A DNA stretch of 64,000 nt, taken from contig JAMWET010007172.1 in assembly GCA_024036415.1 (NCBI GenBank), positions 51,031 through 115,030 on the forward strand. Reading direction: 5' to 3'. Source of the stretch: Prochilodus magdalenae (lineage: Eukaryota > Chordata > Actinopteri > Characiformes > Prochilodontidae). Position 1 is the first letter of the stretch, and each line of letters begins with the position of its first letter. Both the position numbers and the translations under genes were made by a program. Positions 1-12,423 of the stretch are shown here, piece by piece. The notes beneath the pieces are model-generated. The model saw nothing but the letters and a program-made list of their open reading frames with translations. It did no database searches and was not told where the DNA came from.

Positions 1-439
1 TCCCCTTTGCTCAACCTAAACGTTAAGCGCTTCCCCCTCCAGGTTTTCTACATCAGTGTCAAATCTTTGTTGCAGACATCTCGCCATGTTCACTGGGGGC
101 CACCTTCTGTTAGTGGTCAGGTAAGTTAAGGCATGTGTACCCCCAGAAACATCAAGAGGCACCATAAAATCCCTTCACCTTGTCCAGTGTAGTGGTGGTC
201 TTCCTTACCTTCTTCGGTCCCATCGTCATCAAAGACCCCCCCCTTTTTAGCCAGATGTGTTCCTGTAGGCTTTACTCAAAAGCCAGAGTCGGGAATTTCC
301 ATTGTTTAGGGGTGCGGATAAACATGGCCGCCATTAAAGCACCATGGGACCCCTTTACTAGTAGTGGTATTCCGGCCACTTCATTCAATACTCCTACATG
401 TGTAGTCTACTTAATCAGGCACACTCACCATATATACTT
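1..439. other. upstream intronic sequence, no supported gene
   Basis: No recognisable coding sequence. A GT-AG-like pair exists (acceptors ending at 42 and 75, donor GTAAGT at 121) but the implied exons cannot be linked in phase to exon A and match nothing I know. Presumed to be pard3b intron. Confidence 0.4.
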
Positions 440-1062
440 GGTTAGCCCACTTTCATCCTGTTCTTCAATGGTCAGGACCCCCACAGGACCCCCACAGAGC
501 AAGTGGATCATTCTCAGCATTGCAGTGAACCTGACGTGGTGATGGTGGGTTAGTGTGTGGTGCTGGTGTGAGTGGATCAGACACAGTAGGGCTGCTGGAG
601 TGTTTAGACACTGTGTCCACTCACTGTCCACTCTATTAGACACGCCTACCTTGCTGGTCCACCTTGTGGATGGACAGTCAGTGCAGTGTTGGTCATCCTC
701 TAGACCTTCATCAGTGGTCACAGGATGCTGCCCACAGGACACTGCCCACAGGACGCTGCCCACAGGACACTGCCCACAGGACGCTGCCCAAAGGACGCTG
801 CCCAAAGGACGCTGATCAAAGGACATAGTTGGCTGGATTGTTTTGATTGATGAACGATTCTCAGTCCAGCAGTGACACTGCAGTGCTGAGAATGATCCAC
901 CACCCACAGCATACCTGCCCATTGGAGAACAGGGTAATACAGTACACATAGAAACAGATGGACTACAGTCTGGACCTGTATAACTACAGAGTGTCCTATA
1001 TGGACAGTGGAGCTCATGAAATTGACCGAGTGTGCAAATACAAGGTGGTGTACCTAGTGAAT
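440..1062. repeat. interspersed repeat with long imperfect inverted arms
   Basis: Two inverted arms are visible. Segment 457-477 pairs with 914-934, and 504-527 pairs with 876-899 with a single mismatch over 24 bases. Between the arms is a segment mentioning no gene. The sequence around 930-1060 (ACAGATGGACTACAGTC...) belongs to the same unit. I recognise this as a very abundant interspersed element of ostariophysan/characiform fishes, from memory. The open frames across it on both strands follow from the inverted structure, and I do not regard them as genes. Class (DNA-transposon MITE versus other) is not resolved. Confidence 0.65.
720..822. repeat. 15-bp tandem repeat inside the palindromic element
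   Basis: Six to seven copies of a GGACGCTGCCCACA-type unit (variants GGACACTGCCCACA, GGACGCTGCCCAAA), expanded in the loop of the inverted-repeat element. The unit is a multiple of three, hence the open frames. Confidence 0.8.
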
Positions 1063-3095
1063 TTAGTTGGTGTAAATCATTCTAATAGAGATTTGCACTT
1101 GAGCATCCCCGCCCACACCCTCCACCCACCCACACACACCCTAGTTATCTGCACATGTATCCCTCAATTTTCCCTGCAGCCCTAAATGGTTTTCCTTGCA
1201 TGTGCTTGCTGGGAATGAAAGGATGAGTGGCCCCGGGCCCGAAACCAGATAGATGTGCAGTTTGCTTAAGTTTGTCCCATTAAAGCCTTCAGCTTGAGCA
1301 CACGAGTTTACTTAGCCTCCAAGGTCAAGTCAGGACGCTCCATCAGTGCGGACATGGCTCTTCAACGCTGCTCGATAAAAATGAAGACGAATGATTATTG
1401 ACTCCACCTTGAGTTGTGGAATCTGACTTTGGCTGAAACCAGCACAGCATTATGGGGAGGGCATTAGCCTATCCCCCGCCCCATCTAGTCTGAGACGGAT
1501 GGCGATTGGCGAGGGCTCTAAATGGCTGCATTCTCTATCAATCACATGCAGGCCCGCTGATCAATACGCCATTAATCACCCAGACGTGTCGCGTGATAAG
1601 AGAACGAGTGGGAGGCGAGACACGCTAAACAGCTTTTGGAAACCAAGCCACCACTGTTCCCACAGATTCGGTGACTTTGTCTAATGGGATCCATCATGGG
1701 AACGCTATGGTACATCCACCAGGTCCAGCAGGTTATCCCTAAACAGCCTCTCAATCTCTTCATCTTACTAGCTTCAGTCAATCCCTAATCATGGTGGCCA
1801 CCTCATCTAGCAAGTGCCCTCACATAACCGCATGGGATGGGAATGACTGTTTCTTCAACCGGAATTCCATAAAATTCGCAAGGAACCGATCCGAAACGTT
1901 TGAATGAAAACCTGGCCTCGAAGTGTATCATGGTATGCATAGCTTGCTCGTGATCATACGGCTAGTGATTCATGTCCAGGTGACCTGTGGTATCCTGGAT
2001 GCTTGACCTTGATAGAGTCCCTTACCTTTGATCTTCGATGCCTTTGTTCCCTTGGGATCATGGCTCGACAGGAAGGGTCAAATTGTTGAGCTATTCAAGC
2101 GACACTTTTAAGCGCAGTCAAGTTGCTGCCTCAAGTTGCTTCCTGCCAAAAGGGCTTTTCCCAAATTCATTCCCGACACTTGAAACTCACTATAGAAGCC
2201 ACATCATTAACGGGGAATTCCAGCAGTAAGTCGGATAGCTGGGATATAATTTACGGTAGATTTGAGATAAGCCCGTGGCCTAAAGCATGTTGCCTTGGAT
2301 CCCTTGATGGCGGAGAGGGGTGGAGGGTGATCAAGGCCTGGAAGAAGCTCTGTTTTCCCAAAGATGAGATGTAGGTTCACGGATCTTTTTGAAATATCAA
2401 ATAAGTTTGCCGTTCATCATTAAAGGACACTCCAAATGACTTTGTTTGGGTGGAGTCCAGGGAAGAACTCTGCGGTAAGGACAACTATGCAAGTCAAGTC
2501 AAGCTTTGGGATCTGTATCCTTCATCGACAGACGTGCCTGGCTCTTGCCTTGATGGGACCCGTTATTCCGACACTTGGAATAAAGACAATACTGGAATTG
2601 TATTTCCACACTGTCCAAACAGCAAGGCAAAGTAACGCTTTTGGCCTTCTTCCTTTGGCTCATTGTCCACCATGTCCCTGTTTTCTCTCTCTCTTTTCAT
2701 TCCAACCCCCGTTTCTTTCATGGAGGTGCTTCGATCACACCCTCAGAGTGACCCCCCTAATCCTCTCTCCACACTGGGCCTCTTCTTGCTTAGCTAGTTA
2801 ATCAGATTACACCACGGGCTCCTTGGATAAAAGGCGGTTGCGGGGTTTTAATGAAAGGACGCTTGGGGCTAGCCTGAGGGAATCTAACCCTTGGTCACCC
2901 CTGCTCCTGCCTTCCAGTCCAGTAAGGGAGTGGCAAAGAGAGCTCGCTCTTTGGGGGTCTCCTTTGGGGTCTTCTTTTGTTGCCCTTTGTTGGTCCATTG
3001 TTGGTCCTTTGTCCTTGCTGGTGGGCTCAAGCCCCCACCTTGATGGTTCTCTGATTAAGACATAGAACGTCCTGGCTTTTACAGAATTGACAGAG
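1063..3095. other. intronic sequence with a possible conserved non-coding segment
   Basis: No coding exon could be supported. The part at about 1250-1690 has complex, unrepetitive, balanced composition and clustered homeodomain-type words (ATCAATCA at 1538, TGATCAAT at 1558, ATTAATCA at 1571), the look of a conserved non-coding element. The rest (1700-3095) shows no recognisable feature. Confidence 0.3.
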
Positions 3096-6000
3096 GCATG
3101 TCTGGAACTCGTATTTTAATGATTCAGGACTTGGACTCCAACCCAGAGACTCGAAACATGCCTGGAACTCGTATCTCGGTGATTCAGGACTCGGACTCCA
3201 ACCCAGAGACTCAAAACATGCCTGGAACTCGTATCTCGGTGATTCAGGACTCGGACTTCAACCCAGAGACTCAAAACATGCCTGGAACTCGTATCTCAGT
3301 GATTCAGGACTCGGACTTCAACCCAGAGACTCGAAACATGCCCGAAACTCGTATCTCGGTGACTCAGGACTCGGACTCCAACCCAGAGACTCGAAACATG
3401 CCCGGAACTCGTATCTCAGTGATTCAGGACTCGGACTCCAACCCAGAGACTCAAAACATGCCTGGAACTCGTATCTCGGTGATTCAGGACTCGGACTTCA
3501 ACCCAGAGACTCGAAACATGCCCGAAACTCGTATCTCGGTGACTCAGGACTCGGACTCCAACCCAGAGACTCGAAACATGCCCGAAACTCGTATCTCGGT
3601 GACTCAGGACTCGGACTCCAACCCAGAGACTCGAAACATGCCCGAAACTCGTATCTCGGTGATTCAGGACTCGGTCTCCAACCCAGAGACTCGAAACATG
3701 CCTGGAACTCGTATCTCAGTGATTCAGGACTCTGACTCCAACCCCGAGACTTGAAACATGCCTGGAACTCGTATCTCAGTGATTCAGGACTCAGACTCCA
3801 ACCCAGAGACACGAAACATGCCTGGAACTCGTATCTCAGTGATTCAGGACTCGGACTCCAACCCAGAGACTCGAAACATGCCCGAAACTCGTATCTCGGT
3901 GATTCAGGACTCGGTCTCCAATCCAGAGACTCGAAACATGCCTGGAACTCGTATCTCAGTGATTCAGGACTCTGACTCCAACCCAGAGACTCGAAACATG
4001 CCTGGAACTCGTATCTCGGTGATTCAGGACTCGGACTCCAACCCAGAGACTCAAAACATGCCTGGAACTCGTATCTCGGTGATTCAGGACTCGGACTCCA
4101 ACCCAGAGACTCGAAACATGCCTGAAACTCGTATCTCGGTGACTCAGGACTCGGACTTCAACCCAGAGACTCGAAACATGCCTGGAACTCGTATCTCAAA
4201 TGATTCAGGACTCGGACTCCAACCCCGAGACTTGAAACATGCCTGGAACTCGTATCTCAGTGATTCAGGACTCGGACTCCAACCCAGAGAGTCAAAACAT
4301 GCCCGGAACTCGTATCTCAGTGATTCAGGACTCGGACTCCAACCCAGAGACTCGAAACATGCCTGGAACTCGTATCTCTGTGATTCAGGACTCGGACTCC
4401 AACCCAGAGACTCGAAACATGCCCGGAACTCGTATCTCAGTGATTCAGGACTCGGACTCCAACCCAGAGACTCGAAACATGCCCGAAACTCGTATCTCGG
4501 TGACTCAGGACTTGGACTTCAACCCAGAGACTCGAAACATGCCCGGAACTCGTATCTCAGTGATTCGGGACTCGGACTCCAACCCAGAGACTCGAAACAT
4601 GCCCAGAACTCGTATCTCAGTGATTCAGGACTCGGACTCCAACCCAGAGACTCGAAACATGCCTGGAACTCGTATCTCAGTGATTCAGGACTCGGACTCC
4701 AACCCAGAGACTCGAAACATGCGTGGAACTCGTATCCCAATGATTCAGGACTCGGACTCCAACCCAGAGACTCGAAACATGCCCGAAACTCGTATCTCGG
4801 TGACTCAGGACTCGGACTTCAACCCAGAGACTCGAAACATGCCTGGAACTCGTATCTCAGTGATTCAGGACTCGGACTCCAACCCAGAGACTCAAAACAT
4901 GCCTGGAACTCGTATCTCAGTGATTCGGGAATCGGACTCCAAACCAGAGACTCGAAACATGCCCAGAAATCGTATCTCTGTGATTCAAGACTCGGACTCC
5001 AACCCAGAGACTCGAAACATGCCTAGAACTCCTATCTCAAATGATTTGGGACTCGGACTCCAACCCAGAGACTCGAAACATGCCTGGAACTCGTATCTCT
5101 GTGATTCAGGACTCAGACTCCAACCCAGAGACTCGAAACATGCCCGAAACTCGTATCTCGGTGATTCAGGACTCGGACTCCAACCCAGAGACTCGAAACA
5201 TGCCTGGAACTCGTATCTCAGTGATTCAGGACTCGGACTCCAACCCAGAGACTCGAAACATGCCTGGAACTCGTATCTCAGTGATTCAGGACTCTGACTC
5301 CAACCCAGAGACTCGAAACATGCCTGGAACTCGTATCTCAAATGATTTGGGACTCGGACTCCAACCCAGAGACTCGAAACATGCCTGGAACTCGTATCTC
5401 AGTGATTCAGGACTCGGACTCCAACCCAGAGACTCAAAACATGCCTGGAACTCGTATCTCAGTGATTCGGGACTCGGACTCCAACCCAGAGACTCGAAGC
5501 ATGCCTGGAACTCGTATCTCAGTGATTCAGGACTTGGACTCTAACCCAGAGACTCGAAACATGCCTGGAACTCGTATCTCAGTGATTCAGGACTCGGACT
5601 CCAACCCAGAGACTCGAAACATGCCCGGAACTTGTATCTCAGTGATTCAGGACTCGGACTCCAACCCAGAGACTCAAAACATGCCTGGAACTCGTATCTC
5701 AGTGATTCGGGACTCGGACTCCAACCCAGAGACTCGAAACATGCCTGGAACTCGTATCTCAGTGATTCAGGACTCGGACTCCAACCCAGAGACTCGAAAC
5801 ATGCCCGGAACTTGTATCTCAGTGATTCAGGACTCGGACTCCAACCCAGAGACTCGAAACATGCCTGGAACTCGTATCTCAGTGATTCAGGACTCGGACT
5901 CCAACCCAGAGACTCAAAACATGCCTGGAACTCGTATCTCAGTGATTCAGGACTCTGACTCCAACCCAGAGACTCGAAACATGTCTGGAACTCGTATCCC

Positions 6001-6292
6001 AATGATTCGGGACTCGGACTCCAACCCAGAGACTCGAAACATGCCCGGAACTCGTATCTCGGTGATTCAGGACTCGGACTCCAACCCAGAGACTCGAAAC
6101 ATGCCTGGAACTCGTATCTCAATGATTCGGGACTCGGACTCCAACCCAGAGACTCGAAACATGCCCGGAACTCGTATCTCGGTGATTCAGGACTCGGACT
6201 CCAACCCAGAGACTCGAAACATGCCTGGAACTCGTATCTCAGTGATTCAGGACTCGGACTCCAACCCAGAGACTCGAAACATGCCTAGAATT
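3096..6292. repeat. minisatellite, 60-bp unit, about 53 copies
   Basis: Near-perfect tandem array with consensus pieces GATTCAGGACTCGGACTCC, AACCCAGAGACTCGAAACAT and GCCTGGAACTCGTATCTCAG. Units differ by few substitutions. The register shifts by +1 base three times (about 4197, 5039 and 5340), each time in the same variant CTCAAATGATT. Two of these variants are 301 bases apart, i.e. five units, which shows higher-order duplication. Because 60 is a multiple of three, long frames remain open on both strands (up to 422 codons reading MPGTRISVIQDSDSNPETRN repeats); no splice sites, start context or conservation support translation. Some units carry a perfect TGACTCA word. Confidence 0.97.
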
Positions 6293-6802
6293 GAGACTCA
6301 ACTCTGACTCACACCACAGATTCTCGTGACTCGACTCAGACCTGCAACTCAAATACTAAACTCAGACTTGCACTTCAGAGAACTGGGACTTGAATCAGAC
6401 TTGCATGTTAGAGATTTGATACTAGGCCTTGGACTTGGACCTACTTGTGACCACCTTTCTCTAGTGACTTCTATAGGGGGGAAATTGGAATGGGGGTGTC
6501 ATATAGATATCCCTCTGGTGCGGGGGTCTCGCCTTGCCGCTAATGCTGTGTGGACGGAGGGGAATGGATGGTGGATTTAAGGAGAACGGACAGCGTTCCT
6601 GATTCTGACTAGCAGGGCTCTTTGCGAAACGGACAGATGAAAGGAGCCGCAGGATCCCTCACCCTGCCCCTCTTCTCCTGTTGCTGCTCTGATGCTGCCT
6701 CGCGTTTGCTTGTATGCGTTTCAGACGTTGCACACACACTCTCCCCGTCAGCCCGCTGATCAGAGTGAGAACCGAAGACAGGAAGACCTAGTTTGTGACA
6801 CG

Positions 6803-6858
<56 letters not shown>

Positions 6859-7744
6859 CCGCTCTCTCTGTGCACACAGCGAGGGAGAGTCTTTTGTTTC
6901 GGGGCCAGTAGGAATCTGCACGCGCTCAGAAGCGCGAGAGACGGAGAGAGCGCAGGACTTATGAAAAGCATGACATATGCAAAGAGCCATCATCCCCACT
7001 AATGATATGCCTCCACCAGCCTTCCCCCCCACTCTCTCTCTCACTCTCTCTCTCTCTCTCCCTTTTTCTTTTTGTCTCTGTTTCTCTCTCGCCCCCAAAA
7101 TACAATATTACCGCACGCGTGCGGTGAAGGGGACTTTGATATGGTGATATCCTAATACCTTTTATGTCCATTCAGCTGACTCTATATGCCTGAGCTTTTG
7201 TGAGATGGTGAATAAAGAGTGTGTGTGTGTGTGCGGGTGTGCGGGTGTGTGTGCGGTATGACAGTATAAAGGGAGTGGAAAGCTCTCCTACTGTGTGCCC
7301 CTGCTCCAAAGCTGACAGCTGCCTTTACCAAAGAGATGCTCATCAATAGGCATCAGCCTGCGGTCCACGTCTTCATCTTGTTGTGTCTGCATCCTCTTCT
7401 GCCTCGACTAGTGCTGTCTGACAAGTCGCCCGCGGCGGGCGAATGGCTGGAACTGTATCAAATCGCCGCTTTAATCATTTACCAGCTGGATTCTTGACTG
7501 CTTCTGAGTGAAGCAGCTGTGACCCGTTCATAATTAGTCCGTCCAGCTCATCACGATTAACTTCACTGACACGTTTGTTATCGGACGGGCACGTCAACGC
7601 CAAGCCAGAAATGGAGGCGCCTGTAGATGAGTCCTCAGCATTCATTTCACCAGGCGTCTTGGAGCTGGAGCCTGGTGCCAGTGCTTCCACTTCGAGAGGA
7701 ACAGTTCCACAGATTGCTCAAGAAGTCTCGAAGCTCCATTCCAT
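6293..7744. other. intronic sequence, microsatellites and complex sequence
   Basis: Starts with degenerate GACTC-rich sequence that looks like a decayed edge of the 60-bp array (6293-6440). It then has (CT)n tracts at 6807-6855 and 7032-7090 and a GT-rich tract at 7219-7258. The stretch 7430-7740 is complex, unrepeated and contains ATTAG/TAATTAG words; a 80-codon frame (7575-7817) there runs into the next array and matches nothing I know. Confidence 0.4.
6807..6855. repeat. (CT)n microsatellite
   Basis: About 24 uninterrupted CT dinucleotides. It creates Arg/Glu or Ser/Leu repeat frames on both strands that are not genes. Confidence 0.97.
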
Positions 7745-8940
7745 GCAACTACATCCCCCCGACCAAACCATGACTTCAACCTCCGCCCGACCAAACCATG
7801 ACTTTAACCCCGCCTGACGAAACCATGACTTCAACCCCGCCTGACGAAACCATGACTTTAACCCCCCCTGACCAAACCATGACTTTAACCCCCACCTGAC
7901 CAAACCATGACTTTAACCCCCCCCAACCAAACCATGACTTCAACCTCCCCCCAACCAAACCATGACTTCAACCTCCCCGACCAAACCATGACTTTAACCC
8001 CCCCAAACAAACCATGACTTCAACCCCCCGACCAAACCATGACTTTACTCCCCCCGACCAAACCATGACTTTAACCCCCTGACCAAACCATGACTTTAAC
8101 CCCCCCGACCAAACCATGACTTTAACCCCCCAACCAAACCATGACTTTAACCCCCCCGACCAAACCATGACTTTAACCCCCCTCGACCAAACCATGACTT
8201 TACCCCCTGACCAAACCATGACTTCAACCTCTCCCTGACCAAACCATGACTTTAACCTCCACCCTACCAAACCATGACTTTATTAACCCCAATGTCCCTG
8301 ACCAAAACCATGACTTTCTTGGACTTTACCCCCCTCACCAAACCCTGACTTCCAAACCCTGACCATGACTTTAACCCCCCCTGACCCTATGACTTTAACC
8401 CTGGACCAAAAACCCCCACGAACCAAACCATGAACTTTTTAACTCTCCACCCGACCAAACCCATGACTTTAACCCCCCCTGACCAAACCATGACTTTAAC
8501 CCCCCTGACCAAACCATGACTTTAACCCCCCTGACCAAACCATGACTTTACTCCCTGACCAAACCATGACTTCAACCTCCACCCTACCAAACCATGACTT
8601 TAACCCCCGACCAAACCATGACTTTAACCCCCCGACCAAACCATGACTTTAACCCCCCCTGACCAAACCATGACTTTACTCCCCCCGACCAAACCATGAC
8701 TTTAACCCCCCTGACCAAACCATGACTTCAACCTCACCCAACCAAACCATGACTTCAACCTCCCCCCAACCAAACCATGACTTTAACCCCGCTGACCAAA
8801 CCATGACTTTAACCCCCCTGACCAAACCATGTCTTTAACCCCCACCTGACCAAACCTTGACTTTAACCCCCACCTGACCATACCTTGACATCAACCCCCA
8901 TCGACCAAACCTTGACTTTAACCCCGCCACCTGACGTGGT
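7745..8940. repeat. minisatellite, 23-27 bp unit (ACCAAACCATGACTTTAACCCC)
   Basis: About 48 copies of an ACCAAACCATGACTTTAACC unit with variable C-runs. Unit length varies because the C tract changes length. A patch at about 8280-8470 is irregular, with doubled and missing bases, whereas its neighbours are clean; this suggests local consensus errors. Minus-strand frames reading MVWSGG repeats are repeat artefacts. Confidence 0.95.
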
Positions 8941-10394
8941 TTCAGATCTGCTGTCTGATTCCTGAGCCATTGCTGAGAGAAGCTTTGGGCCTGAAACGCA
9001 TTACACTCTTAAATAGATGTGTGATTCATGTCCAGCTAAACCGGCAGCACAGAACAAAATCATTTTTTCAGATTAATCAGTGTTTCATAATCATAATCAC
9101 CTATAAAACTCAATCCTGGTCTCCACGGTGAACCATTTCCCATCAAGCCGCTCTGAGCGACTCTGTCAAGTTGTCCATTAATCCCAGATTGACTTGCTAA
9201 TATGATTTCTGACACGGTATGACACACTGTTAACCAAGAGGCAAAATAGTGTGTGTGGGGTGGGAGGGAGGGGTGGGTGTTCATGGTTGAGTCCGGGACC
9301 ACCTAATCAACCTCATAAACCCCCTTAAATGTCTCAAATTCAGGATTCTGGGGTCCCTGAAATGAAATCCATGACGTTGTGCTTTCACCATTAGGCTGCT
9401 CCACCAGTAATCAGCCAGCTACCGTCTTTGGCAGTCTTGACTATCTGGAGATGTAGCACTGGTCTGCCTCTGGGTGGCGCTATAGCAGATTGCTTCACCA
9501 AGTTGTTTAGCACAGGATTCACTAGCCAAGATGCGCCCCCTGAATGCCAGGCGGTATTTTACACACTGCTGTTTCCTGTTAATAAGTGTTGGCGCTGTTG
9601 TGACACCTCGGTTCCATCCATACCGTGACAAGGCTAGGTAGTAGATACAGGTGGAATGGTGGACGTTCCCCCAACATCGCTGGTTTGACTGTGCCGGTCA
9701 AAAAGTGGGATGCCACTATATCCTGATGGAATCTTCTTCTACACGAATTAACATGCATGCTTTATGTCCTGTGGCAGGAGAACAATCAGAGCCAGGCCAG
9801 AGAGAGCCCTCCTGTCCAGTGGACCGACAACAGCCAAGGCAACGGGGTTTATCAGCCCTCGATGGTGACCAATAGCATCTATGAGCGCATTCCAGGTAGG
9901 TGCAGCCCAAACAAACTCCAATGGCTGGGGCATGTAGTATACAACGGAGTCTCCCATCACCAATCACTGGATGTTTTTTTTTTATGGGCGGATCTACAGG
10001 ATCACATGATCCAACAAATATATACTCAGGATCCAAAGTATAGCTGTATGCTGCCGCCACTATGGAGCTGGGCGGCGTCAATGCTCGCTGGCTGTTGGGT
10101 CAGTCAGGGACCACTGTAGTTTGACTATGTGATGAATTTGAAATCGTGGTTTACCAGAGGGCGCTATAGAGTCAGGATTTCAGAGTCCTGTTTATTTTTC
10201 CAGCTTGGGCCTGGAGTTCTTCATATAGGCTTTCCAGGAATTCTCTATGTAGCAGTATCGTTGTGCTAAACCGGGTAGCTCTAGGCCCAAAACTAGGGGT
10301 AGGCTTAGACTATTCCGAGTTTTGACTAAGTTCTCTTTGAATGATCGTTTGGTGCACTCACAGTCATCAGATTCGTCTGAGAGGTCTCCATAAA
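8941..10394. other. intronic sequence, possible old interspersed repeats
   Basis: No supported gene. The region 9400-10150 has open frames up to 121 codons on both strands with repeat-like composition (e.g. GGTGGCGCTATAG and GGGCGCTATAGAG recurring at 9473 and 10159), but I could not assign it to a family. Confidence 0.3.
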
Positions 10395-10823
10395 TACAGC
10401 TCTGGAAATAAATAGGGCCACTCCAGTTTCTTCTTAAATCAGCATCTGTACATGTACAGCAGGTTCTCAGTGAGGAACCGAAATCCCCAGATCATAAGAA
10501 CAGGTCCAGCAGCAAACACACAGGACAACACACTACAGCTCTGGAAATAAATACTGACAGGCGCCACTCCAGTTATAAGATGATATCAGGTGACCTGGAG
10601 ACTGGCGAGCGGTTGGGGTGAGACGAGCGACATGGTTCTTAAAACAGTAGGTCATTAGTACAGATCTAATACAATATCTGATCTGGAGTTTGGGAGACAT
10701 GGTTCCAGTAGAGTAGAGAATCAAACAGAACTGAGGAATTCTGGTCCAACACAAACCCAGAACCTGGACACCTAGAGACACTGATCATGTTCAGGTGGTC
10801 TCTTCAATTTCTCCAGAGCTATA
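10395..10823. mobile_element. decayed Tc1/mariner-type element (TACAGCTCTGGAAA ends)
   Basis: A left end TACAGCTCTGGAAATAAATA occurs at 10395 and again at 10534. An inverted right end, TTTCTCCAGAGCTATA, closes at 10823. TACAGCTCTGGAAA...AGAGACCACT is the terminal sequence of a common teleost Tc1-like family. Two left ends facing one right end imply a nested or partially duplicated insertion. There is no transposase frame, so it is non-autonomous. The TA at both outer edges fits Tc1 target duplication. Confidence 0.6.
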
Positions 10824-12423
10824 GAGCTTTACGTTTTGACTTATGTCATTGAGAACAACATGGACTGGTTTCGAGGCAGAGCTCCTTATATGGGCATGAC
10901 ACCAAGAGCCATTTGTCCAATCATCTGGAAAGTATGGATTCCGTTTCCAAAGTGGTGTTGAATCAGTCCATGTTGAGGCCGGAGTTGTGGGAAAAAAGGG
11001 GGTTTGATGATGACTTCTGATGGAATGAAGAAAAGCACCATCGTACGGCCTACGCCGTACCCCAGTCATCGGCGTGATGCGGCTCCCGGCTCTAGGCTTT
11101 TAAACGTATTCACGTTTGGCAGCGTGCCAATCTCGGCGGTGTTGCGGTTCCGCTTTGCCTCGGCTTTTATGCGGCTGGGTCTGACCTTGAAATCATTAGG
11201 CTGATGAAATGGATTCTAAGTGGGCCGTATTTGCATACGCCGCCATTGTGCGCCGCCGCTCGCGAACGGATAACAAACTGTTTTAAATTCACTCCATTCT
11301 TCTCCGCCGCTCTCTCCAGAGGGTTGCCGTGCCGACACAAAGCCGGTGCGCCGCGTTTTTTCAGGGGGGGATAAGAAAAATAAAATGCATTGTTTTCTGA
11401 TTAGAGCCTCTTGTCCGTCAAAAGTGATTCACTGTACTTTCGCTGAGGCGTGTGGGTGTGGGATGTTGACGCTTTTCAGCTGTGCTTTACTGTAGGGATG
11501 CTTTATGGATGATCCCAAAGCGCTGGTTAATGTGCGAAGGCCTGAAGCGAATACTGTCGGCTTTGAGTAGCTGTTTTATGCCTCAGTTATGTTTATTTGA
11601 ATATTCATTTCTGCAGTTCTGAATCGTCATGGCAGTACCGAGACTGCTTGACTAACATGAGGTAATTGATTAATTAGCCTGAAGAAACACGTTTTCCAAT
11701 GGTTACGATGCTTAGCTAGCGTTAATTGAACCTACAACAGCTGCATGGGTATATGTTAAGTAAACTAAACATGTAACAGTCGTATTATCATTATTAATAA
11801 TAATAAGTTCTATGTTGTGAATCTATTCCTTAGTGTTAATTCATGCACTGCTTCATGTTAGTTAGTGAAGCAACAAGCTTTTGTTAGTGGCAGCTGAATA
11901 GTTTTGAAAAGTTGTACACGTGTGAAATCACCATAATTCATCATTAATAACACGAACGGTGTTTAATTTATGGCAGTAGTTCTGAAGTGTGAAGTAAGTT
12001 TAAGCCCATGGGCGGCTTGTTTATACTAGTAATGCAGAAATATGTAAATTATTATAAATAGAAGTATATGGAGAAAAAAGTATCATTTCCATTATTTCTT
12101 AAAAGATACAAAATTATCCAAATAAAGGAATAAGACACTCATGATATTTATTACCTTGAATGAGCTTAGATCAACAGCATTCATAAAATTTTTTTTAAAA
12201 ACATTAACAAAATTTTTAATATTGAAATTTGCATTTTTTTTAAAGATTTCCAGGGAACGTGGAAATTTTAGGTGTTTAAAATTTATTTAAGGTTTGAAAA
12301 AAAATCCTTATGTGTAAAAAGGAAGTGAATTTAAACGGAGAACATGGAAAAATGAGAAATGGAAAACAAAAGGATTCCCACTCTGTTGTTATAAAAGTTT
12401 GATGTAATGTATATAGCATATTA
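10824..12423. other. intronic sequence: possible conserved segment, then AT-rich DNA
   Basis: About 11050-11420 is GC-balanced and complex, with an octamer ATTTGCAT (11228) and a SOX-type CCATTGT (11243) within 25 bases; it could be a cis-regulatory element. From about 11,750 to 12,420 the DNA is AT-rich with no feature. Confidence 0.3.

Noticed and set aside
43..120. Possible exon with acceptor CCCCCTCCAG (or TTTGTTGCAG, start 76) and donor GTAAGT
   Set aside because: In the phase needed to join exon A (phase 1 end) both versions contain a stop, and the protein matches nothing known to me.
3098..6307. Long plus-strand frames (up to 422 codons) of PGTRISVIQDSDSNPETRN repeats, as a possible repeat protein
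   Set aside because: The DNA is a 60-bp tandem array, and frames are open on both strands because 60 is divisible by three. Register shifts by +1 break the frame three times; no splice sites or upstream coding region.
7575..7817. 80-codon plus frame (start MLSDGHVNAKPEMEAPVDES) and overlapping minus frame as an exon
   Set aside because: Runs into a minisatellite, no clear splice sites in phase, and the opposite strand is equally open.
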